From NCBI RefSeq assembly GCF_029962835.1, contig NC_080588.1:18432001-18496000 (forward strand): a DNA stretch of 64,000 nucleotides, in the 5' to 3' direction. Origin of the DNA: Magnolia sinica. Lineage: Eukaryota > Streptophyta > Magnoliopsida > Magnoliales > Magnoliaceae. The position numbers and the translations under genes were made by a program. Positions 56,699-64,000 of the stretch are shown here, piece after piece. Within the stretch, counting starts at the first letter, position 1. Every line of letters begins with the position of its first letter. A model generated the notes under the pieces. It was given only the letters and a program-made list of their open reading frames with translations, did not search any database and had not been told where the DNA came from.

Positions 56699-58812
56699 GT
56701 AAAGGGGAGGGACCCCACCACAATTGGGCCCTCCCTATACGATGCATATATCAAGAGGGTCCCACAACAAGTGAGCCCTTAAAAATTAAAATCAACGGTG
56801 GATCACCCACATGTGGCCTCCTTCTTTTTCTCCTTAGACTCCTGTGCTCCTTGTCTTTGATCTTGATGGAGGTTGATGAAGAATGGAGGGTTAAGATGGG
56901 AGATGAGAGGGTAGGAAAGTGGGACACACTTGGCTTTGGGAAAGCTTGGACGTTGGGTGTTTTCTCTTGGGAGTCGGAGAATTGTTAAAGAATGCGAGAG
57001 AGAGAAATTTGGGTAAAAGAGGAATGGGTGGGGAGATAGAGAGTTGGGTTGGGGAAAAGAGGGAATGAGAGCTTGTACTTGTGATAGGGTGAGGTGGCAT
57101 GGGGTGTGGATATGTACTTGACTTGATTGATAAGATATGTTATAGAGATTCTCTCGGAGTTCGCATGTGAGGTGTTTTCCTCAAAATGAATGTGGGTCCA
57201 CATCTTCTGACCTGGGTATCGTATCGGTGCGCGAGTCACGGTATTGGAACAGCGGCGACGGCGCGTTTGCTAAGATATAAACTTCGAGTCGAGCTGATAT
57301 AAATCTTCGGGATGCGACTTAGGTTCATGCGCAAATATCTGTTACAAGTCGAGGGTTTCCGAAGCTCAACCGGGAGGACCGAGGAAGCCTACGGAATAGT
57401 ACGGACTATGATACGGGGCTTACATAGGCCATCATGTCATTTTGAAGTTGAATATACACCGTTAACCTTGAGTCCTAAATCCATTCATACCTAAAACCAC
57501 ACGATCTGACTGATAAATACCTAGGTAACTACATAAATCCACCTAAGATCCTCTTAAGAACCCCTAGTATCACTAATGACTAGATTAGAAATCAATATGA
57601 CCGTCTAATTGACATGAATCCATAATAAAACTCAAAAGTCATGAAGTATGGACCACATGAACATTGGATCTACCTGATTTTGGCTGGGAACCCCATTTGG
57701 ACCCGAGCAAGCTAATAGACGAAGTTGATTGGGTCACACGCTGCTGTGAACCCCACTCTACGTGTTGCATGTGCACAGCCGGTGCATCCACCTGCGCTGC
57801 ACAGGATTGGGAAACTTGGTCATGCGGGTTTGACTCGACTTCCATTCAAAAAGAGAGATTTCTCTCTTCTTTTCTCCCGCTCACAACGAACGGATGGACG
57901 ATGTCCATTTGGGATGGGTTGTGGCCCACCATGATCACCTGTTTGGACAATCCAAACCATCCATCGCGTTTAGGAGCCACCTCTGTCCCAACCCTAGGTG
58001 TTCTCACGTGAAACTGTACACGTGTGCACACGATTCCCAGCAAAGGAGGAGCTATGTGCACGGTTCGTTCTTGAAAACAGAAAGATCCCTTTTTCTCACT
58101 CTTTCTATGCTAGCAATCCGTGTGTGTAGCATTCTAGCCATCCAAGCCACCCATTATAATCCATCTCTACCCTCCAAACTAGAGTATTCCTAGCTGTGAT
58201 TCGGATTTCCTCCCTTCGCAAAATGTGATAAGTGTGGAGAAACTGGATGCGTTTTCCTCATGCGTAGGAGAACCTAAGTTGATTTTTTAGCTTTAATCCG
58301 AATCGTCTAAATTAAAGATGATGGAGCTTCGATCACCTCCATGTCGTCCGAAAGAAGAAAAGGAAAAGAGAGGTTACAACATTCCGTCGATTTTCACGAA
58401 AGTGTCGCAATGCACGCTGCTAAGTTCACACAAACTACCCTATAGAATCATCCAGGCCACAGATCTTTGGGCCAGAGGGCATCGGACGACCACCTCAGAT
58501 CGTCTAGAGTGACCAAATTACGATGAAATGACCAAGGGACGGATTCACCACTGAAGCAAGGCCACCTATTGAGCAATCACTGAACATTCTTACAACCAAG
58601 AACACGATCACGACCGTGCATCTATGGACTCTTCCAAAACCGATCAACATCTAACACGAAGGAAGAAAGAAAACTAGGTGTGAGCAGTTTTCACAAGTAA
58701 CCGAGCAAAAATTGTGCATCCCATTCGTGCAAGGATTCCTCCGCGTATAAAACATGTAAGACCAATCGCACAGATACGTTCTGCATACGCAGAAAGTTTT
58801 GGATTTTTAGAA

Positions 58813-58824
58813 CTTTATAAATAC
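58813..58824 (+). promoter_or_regulatory. TATA-like box in the 57425-60771 region
   Basis: CTTTATAAATAC is followed 30-40 bases later by a pyrimidine- then purine-rich segment ((GAAAA)n at about 58867-58897). It supports reading this region as a plus-strand LTR. Confidence 0.5.
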
Positions 58825-59537
58825 ATCCCTCCCTTTAGGAGATACACGACAAAAAATAAAAAGAAAGAGGAAGAAAAGAAAAGAAAAGAAAAGAAAGAGG
58901 AATGAAAGAAGAAGAAGAAGAACAAGAGAGGATACTAACCGAGTCAACTCGGTGGAGCCGCCTAGTCCAAATCTGAGATTAGGCCTACAAAATTTCGAGG
59001 TTAGTCAGTCTATTTGATCTCTCTTGTGATACATTGGTAGAATGTAAACTGATTCGACTCAGTGGAAGTATTCGCTAAACTGCGGGTTTCATTGTAGAAT
59101 ATAATTGGTAAGCAAGGTAAGTTACTTATCTAAGTATTGATTGATTTAAATCCTTGTTATTGATTTATAATTAAGATCAAACCTAACCCTAAGTCACAAA
59201 TACATCCTAAAATAAACCCTAACTATACAGATTTTTGTGATATATTATAGAAATCAAGTCTAAAGTATGTCTACAAACATTTAACAATGTTAAAAACAAT
59301 TTAAAAGAAATAGTTGAGGGTTTTATCCTTTAAGCTTACCTTAATTTAAGTTGGTATGATTTAATTACCTTTTTACATGTTTTTATGTTATTATGATTCT
59401 CTCCCTATGATCGTATAATTTTACCACCATCAATTGTCTATCCTTTGGGAATTATATGACTTTAATTACATGTAATCTTTATGAATTTATGTGGGGTGAT
59501 GGATACAAGCCTTGCCCTTGCCTTTACCAATTTTGTT

Positions 59538-59774
59538 GAGTTAGCCCTTGCTACTCTCAGTTTATTGAGTTGGTTATTGCCACTCTCCTCTTTATTGAGT
59601 TGGTTATTGCCACTCTCCTCTTTATTGAGTTGGCCATTGCCACTCTCCTCTTGTCGAGTTAGCCATTGCCACTCTCCTCTTATCAAGTTAGCCATTGCTA
59701 CTCTCCTCTTTGTTAAGTTGGCCATTGCCACTCTCCTCTTGTCGAGTTAGCCATTGTTACTATCCTCTTTGTAT
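59538..59774. repeat. 29-30 bp minisatellite, about 8 units
   Basis: The unit is like GAGTTGGCCATTGCCACTCT plus CCTCTTTATT. Because the unit is close to a multiple of three, both strands show open frames of 89 codons, but these are repeat artefacts. Confidence 0.92.
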
Positions 59775-60771
59775 TATTAGCCTTGTGCTATCTATCTTTA
59801 AGACTTGGGCTTGTGTCTTGAAATTTCAAAACCCCCATGATTTAGTTTACATTATCTATCAATGCAAGTGATGTGTTAAAGGTATCACAACTAGCGATTC
59901 AAATATTTATCATGGATATAATGCATAACAGGTAGCAGCCCTCTTGGCTGGCACACAATTTCATGGGTTGGTTAGCGTGGTGCACAATCAATGTAAGTAA
60001 ATCACCATGCGTGTTATATCACTTCTCGGGATTGGATATCACAAATAGTTGCTCCATGAACACATCGTATTATGCAAATCCCCCAACTGCGTTGTTGTAT
60101 TGCCTTGTGATGTGTGTATAAATCCACATTAACGTTGACACATCGGCGAATCTCCGCAGTTATGGGATGCGGGGTGAGTCGGGTTTTCTATGAATTATAT
60201 TCCACATTGTGATTATCACTATGTATAATGAGCTGCACACACTTTGCTAAGCATGCATTCATATAGGTTGGTTGCGCAAGCTGATACCTCTCGTAGTGGT
60301 CGAGTCTGAGACGTATCAGAACACTTACAAAACTTGTATGAATCTCTTGAATTATTGCTAATCTTCAAAGATAACCATCATTATGAGTAGGGCATTGACC
60401 CTCTCTATCCGTATAGATGATGTAAGTGATGTACAAATTGAATACCTAGAGGACCATCTCCCTATGGAAGATATATTGAAAGAATAAGAAGATAGTTTTA
60501 TAATTTAGTTTTATACTTCTGCTACAAACTCGATAAATGTAATAAGCTCCCATTGAGAGGGCATTTGATTATTTACTGAATTCTTTTACTTCGATGAAAT
60601 AATCAATACAATTAGTTTTATTTTTGTGAATGTTACCTTCATGAGTATATCTGGATGTGATCTAAATGAAAAAAAGGTGTGATTTTTAAAGTATCCAATT
60701 TATACATTATTAACACCTGATTTTCTCGGAAATGAGTATAAACTCTGGCTGTGAAAATTTGGGATGTTACA

Positions 60772-60843
60772 CAATGGGTGAGTCAAACTCAGGTGCGAAA
60801 TTACGGTAAAGACCACCTTAGTAGGAGTAGGAATATGCCAATA
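60772..60843. other. Short flank between two LTRs
   Basis: These 72 bases lie between the probable LTR end and the SIRE-C 3' LTR. I see no gene or motif in them. Confidence 0.6.
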
Positions 60844-61994
60844 TGTCCAAGAGGGGTGTGAATAGGACTTTTTAAAGTTTTTATGGTTTATTAAAAATCC
60901 TATTGCATTAATCCTAACCAATAAGCATATATCAATATTACTCAAGAGTAACTCTACTGGCTTCTAAGCCCGGTAGAGGATCTAATCACAAACTATTTGA
61001 GAGATGAACAATATGCAAACTAGTTCATGATGGATATGACTATGTATGTGTGTGAGGTATGATCTCAGATACTCAGGAATTAAAGGAAATCACATAAGAA
61101 AATAAATAGCAATCTCAAACACAGTCATTTTTATAGTGGTTCGACTACTTGTCTACTCCACTCTCGGTAACCGCACTCAACCCTTGAGTGTACCGGATTT
61201 CACTAAGGAGGTTTTCCACGGTTCACCCCAAACCTAAGGTTTTAAATCAGGTTCACCCTTAACCTTTACAACCTACATCTAGGCTGACTGTTTATGCTCT
61301 CACGAGCAAGGGTCAACACATCGCACCCACTTTTAGGCACACTGGCCAAGGATCTTCCACAAGACCCTAACGGAGGTTTCACACGGTTCACCTCGAACCC
61401 AAGGTTTTAGACAGGTTCACCTTTAACCGGAAGTTTATGCTCTCCACAGAGCAAGGGTCAACACTACGTACCCATCACGTACACTCCCGCCGGAGGCCTC
61501 CTAGAGGACTTGCAAGGGTGAGAAACACCTTAAATCTACTCCTACAAAGGAATGATCACAAGGGTCCTCTGGACTCTAGTTACTTACAGATAAGTGGATG
61601 AGTCCCATTTTAGCTCGTTGATGAAGATCTCATCCTTTGTTGATGAAGAGTCTTCTGCTTCCTTGAACCGCAGCTTAAAAGATATACCAATGCATGACGA
61701 CGGGTTGGGTCAAGGTTATGATGGAATCATACTCTCAAATATTTTCCTATAAAGGAGAGAGTGATTCCAATCATCTATGCATTCAAGGCATCCTAGCTTA
61801 ATGATTTGCCATTAAGGTCGTAGCTGGAGGATCCTTGAATATGGAAGTTCATTCCCCAATCCACTCTACTGAATATCAATGATAAGGGTAGATTGGGGGA
61901 TGAAATCCCTTGAGAGAAAAGGCTTTAGGTAAATGATCTAAGTTTAAACACTCAAAAGCTCTCTTCTTTCTCTCTCAACAACTAAAGACAAGAT

Positions 61995-62008
61995 CTTTAT
62001 ATATAGGC
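61995..62008 (-). promoter_or_regulatory. TATA box of the SIRE-C LTR
   Basis: On the minus strand it reads GCCTATATATAAAG, directly downstream of the palindrome cluster, as in the other families. Confidence 0.72.
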
Positions 62009-62051
62009 AAAAAGTTCCAACGGATATAAAACGGTCGCATTTATGACAGTG

Positions 62052-62861
62052 TTTGATATCATCGAGTAGGGTCGATATCATCGAGCGTATACTCTAGATA
62101 TCATCCACTATTCACTCGATGACACAAACTCAAATGTCATACGCTTTTGAAACTTTTTACCAACTAGTCGAGGGCATTGAAACATGTGTCGATGTCATCA
62201 GATTTCGAACTCCGATATTATCGAAACGAGGATCGATTCCTCGATATTTAAAAAATGAGAGAGACTTGCTTCAAAATTTTTCAGGCCAAAAGATATGATC
62301 GAGGTACACTCGATATCATCGGAATTTGAATACCGATGATATTGAAGGCAGTGTCGATACATCGATAAATTCAAAGGATTTTCCAGTAACCTTGCTAGGC
62401 AAGTTTATGTCCATTCTTAATGCCACGATCCTGCCTCGATATCATCGATATTTGAATATCGATTCTATCGAGTGACCCTCGATCAGAAATAAAAACCACC
62501 TGAAAAATGTTGCTGGAAAGACTATGTCTAAGACTGATATCATCAAAGGACTTCCGATATTATCAATTTTTGAATTCCGAGGATATCGAGGGTATTTCGA
62601 TATATCGAAGGTCTTCATGATTTTCCTATAAAAAACAGGGACGCAAATACTCTGCTATCAATTATATCAAGTCTACTTCGATAAACTCGAGATTCAAATA
62701 TCGATGATATCGATAGGGGTATCGATATATCGATAATTCCATCCAGATGTATATGCAGTTGCTAGACACTTTATGTCCTTATTTGATTTTATCGATTGAG
62801 CTTTCGAGGACATCGATAGCACATCTCAACTTTATCGAACCTGTTATCGATAAATCGACAA
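62052..62861 (-). repeat. Palindrome cluster, CGATATCATCG / CGATATATCG type, in SIRE-C U3
   Basis: Over twenty motif copies span about 800 bases: GATATCATCGAG (62054, 62075), CTCGATATCATCGG (near 62310), TCGATATCATCGATATTTG (near 62436), ATCGATGATATCGAT (near 62701), ATCGATATATCGAT (near 62721). This is the largest cluster in the window. Arms CGAT/ATCG are exact inverted repeats around ATATC or ATAT centres. Confidence 0.88.
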
Positions 62862-63109
62862 AGCAAGAAAACTTAGAGATTTTCTAATTTTGAAAAAGTT
62901 TTCTTAACTTAAAAACCCTATGATGTTCTAATTTGTTTTAAGAGTTTTATTTACCTGGTATTTGGGACATGAGATGTGAGGCTTAGATTTACCTGTGGCG
63001 AGCTTGTACACATCCGGTTGAGGCAGACGCTTTGAATTGATCTTCCTATGAGGTTCTGCTGTCTAGCTGACTCAACACTCACGCTAATTGATAAACCAGG
63101 GCACTTTCA

Positions 63110-63400
63110 ATCTCCCCCTTTGTCAATTACGTGAAAAAATACCAAAACACCCTAGAACAACTTCTATACTGACATCCTAAATTGTGTGTACATACACTTT
63201 ACACAATTTTACAATTTAATCTAGTGGGCACACACATAATCAGTCAGAAGGATTCAGAAGCTGCTCCCCCTGACTTCAAACTCCCCCTCGCTTGGTGCAA
63301 CTGCTCCCCCTAACACCTGCATCACCATTCAAGTAGATATGTAATTTTCCTTGTGGGGTCTTTGAAATGTTCTCCCCCTTTTTGTCAGTCATTGGTAAAG
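63110..63400 (-). other. SIRE-C polypurine tracts (multiple)
   Basis: On the minus strand GGGGGAG-type tracts lie at 63110-63118 (next to the LTR), near 63264, near 63283, near 63304 and near 63371-63380. Repeated PPTs are a Sirevirus hallmark. TTTGTCA on the plus strand (63119-63125 and 63381-63387) gives TGACAAA just before two of the tracts, but the opposite arms are mutated. Confidence 0.78.
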
Positions 63401-63832
63401 GTATAGCAGTTGATACTGACTGAAGTTTGCAGTATTTGAGAGAACCAGCATTCAGAGAGCATATATATAGATGTATAATGATTAATTCAGTTTGAGTGAA
63501 CATCATTTTTAGAAATTATGGATGCATATCATATCAAATAAAGCAGTGATAAAAGCAGATAAAATAATCATCAAAAACATCACATGCATTCTATATCAGA
63601 AACTAGATAAACTAGGGGATCTTAACTCATAATCATGGCAGTAAAAATGGGAGTTATATCCAGCCATATTCAAAAATATCCAAAACACATACTGCCCTAG
63701 ATTGGCAGTATAGCATTGAGTCAGTTCAAATTACACAAAATAGATATGCTTCATAATTCGACCACAGTTGTACATCTTAACATGAGCTCAATGTCCTCGA
63801 GGATTGCTATGTGTAAGTAAGTCCACTACTTG
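63401..63832 (-). other. SIRE-C 3' non-coding region
   Basis: This is AT-rich sequence between the third ORF and the PPT cluster. I see no supported gene in it. Confidence 0.55.
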
Positions 63833-64000
63833 CTATGTGGTTTGCTGGAGGACGTTGACTTTCTCTTCAATTGTGGTGAGGCACCTTTCACAGTTGTACA
63901 GACGTTCCTCCATCCCTGCCATCCCGTTCAGTAGGTGTTGTTCTAGATGATGAGACTGGCGATTTATGATAGACTCTGGGCTGACCATCGGCATGCGATT
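63833..64000 (-). CDS. SIRE-C envelope-like third ORF, C-terminal end (partial)
   Basis: A frame open from the window edge runs 55 codons to TAG (63833-63835). It encodes a likely coiled coil with heptad-like leucines (LEQHLLNGMAGMEERLYNC, then LTTIEEKVNVLQQ). The placement before the PPT cluster of a minus-strand Sirevirus, and the EEKV motif shared with the third-ORF C-termini of SIRE-A (LEEKVKGL) and SIRE-B (LEEKVVEL), identify it. It has no stop in the visible part, so it may be better preserved than the other two copies. Confidence 0.6.
   Translation of the reverse strand, partial: NRMPMVSPESIINRQSHHLEQHLLNGMAGMEERLYNCERCLTTIEEKVNVLQQTT

Larger units (their letters stand above)
42485..57424 (-). 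mobile_element. TEK-3: Tekay/Del-type chromovirus with two nested solo LTRs
   Basis: It is a minus-strand element: left LTR 42485-43251, pol, gag, leader with a nested solo LTR (48117-49884), PBS, right LTR 49941-57424 with an inverted solo LTR (51903-55833). Its flanks are AAGAT on the left and TAGGC on the right, which do not match, and the left flank is Athila gag while the right flank is not. It may therefore be a product of recombination between two elements rather than one clean insertion. Confidence 0.8.
49941..57424 (-). mobile_element. Right (5') LTR of TEK-3, split by a solo LTR
   Basis: On the plus strand it begins TGTCACGCCCTAAACTCAG and ends GATACGGGGCTTACA, with the ends matching the left LTR. 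Two parts (49941-51902 and 55839-57424, about 3.55 kb together) are separated by the inverted solo LTR. It contains GGGCC-rich degenerate arrays (51380-51660), a 70-base degenerate repeat (55930-56180) and microsatellites (56240-56390, 56648-56696). Confidence 0.85.
57425..60771 (+). mobile_element. Probable truncated LTR (Ty3/gypsy, plus orientation)
   Basis: There is no coding sequence. The right end reads GGGATGTTACA, a typical Tekay-like LTR end; a TATA box (CTTTATAAATAC, 58813-58824) is followed by a purine-rich leader; and the stretch near 60265-60330 (TTGGTTGCGCAAGCTGATACC..GTGGTCGAGTCTGAGACG) resembles what I remember of chromovirus LTRs. The left end is cut by TEK-3. No TG start or target-site duplication for CAATG (60772-60776) was found. 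It could instead be unclassified intergenic sequence. Confidence 0.45.
60844..63109 (-). mobile_element. 3' LTR of SIRE-C (minus-strand Sirevirus)
   Basis: On the minus strand it starts TGAAAGTGCCCTGG directly after a PPT and ends CCTATTCACACCCCTCTTGGACA, the Sirevirus-type end. It is 2266 bases. It includes a palindrome cluster (62052-62861), a TATA box (61995-62008) and, in the U5 side, a degenerate duplication (about 61209-61340 and 61374-61480; both contain GGTTCACC and GAGCAAGGGTCAACAC). Confidence 0.85.

Noticed and set aside
56068-56747. Long frames with poly-Ile, poly-Asn or Arg-Glu runs
   Set aside because: Products of the (AT), (TTA) and (GA) microsatellites in the TEK-3 LTR.
42480-57429. 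A target-site duplication for TEK-3
   Set aside because: AAGAT on the left and TAGGC on the right share too little; no shift of the LTR ends by a base or two gives a match.
59462-59750. 89-codon ORFs on both strands
   Set aside because: Both come from the 29-30 base minisatellite and carry no domain; open frames on both strands are expected from such a repeat.
63276-63506. 76-codon minus-strand ORF
   Set aside because: It overlaps the repeated polypurine tracts of SIRE-C and has no recognisable motif.

Overview
This 64 kb window is plant nuclear DNA made almost wholly of nested LTR retrotransposons. I see no intact host gene, rRNA, tRNA or CRISPR array. The elements are typical of a large angiosperm genome: Sirevirus-type Ty1/copia elements with an envelope-like third ORF, Athila-type and Tat-type Ty3/gypsy elements, and Tekay/Del chromoviruses. 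The many GTGGGCCCCAC blocks remind me of magnoliid genomes, but that is only a weak impression. All coding regions carry stops, frameshifts or lost catalytic residues, so this is old, decaying heterochromatin.

Layout. 1-2927: 3' end of a Sirevirus (SIRE-A). 2928-3718: end of a minus-strand Athila-type LTR plus a few bases of its interior. 3719-4940: part of a Tekay-type LTR, cut by a minus-strand Tat element. The Tat element starts with its 3' LTR (4941-5699). Its antisense extra ORF (6341-7186 and 17575-18925, plus strand) and the end of its pol (19414-19554 and 39812-40056, minus strand) follow. Three younger elements broke it: a full Sirevirus, SIRE-B (7187-17574); a full Athila-type element, ATH-1 (19555-39806); and a second Athila-type element, ATH-2 (40057-42484). 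ATH-1 in turn holds a solo LTR (23638-25036) and a complete but internally deleted Tekay element, TEK-2 (29398-37965). ATH-2 ends abruptly at a Tekay chromovirus, TEK-3 (42485-57424). TEK-3 contains an Athila-type solo LTR in its leader (48117-49884) and an inverted Tekay solo LTR in its own right LTR (51903-55833). 57425-60771 looks like a truncated plus-strand LTR. 60844-64000 is the 3' end of a minus-strand Sirevirus (SIRE-C).

Nesting is supported by target-site duplications read directly: GGGTT (TEK-2), GCAAA and TTTCC (two solo LTRs), GACAC/GACGC (SIRE-B), GTTCC/GTTTC (ATH-1), and by reading frames that resume on the far side of the SIRE-B and ATH-1 insertions.

The most interesting signal is regulatory. 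Just upstream of the LTR TATA box lie clusters of short palindromes (CGACYAGTCG, CGATGACATCG, CGATATCATCG, or GGTNNCACC types). Athila-type LTRs with otherwise collinear backbones carry different clusters or none, while Copia Sirevirus LTRs and one Gypsy Athila-type LTR share the same type. This suggests exchangeable promoter modules crossing retrotransposon superfamilies.
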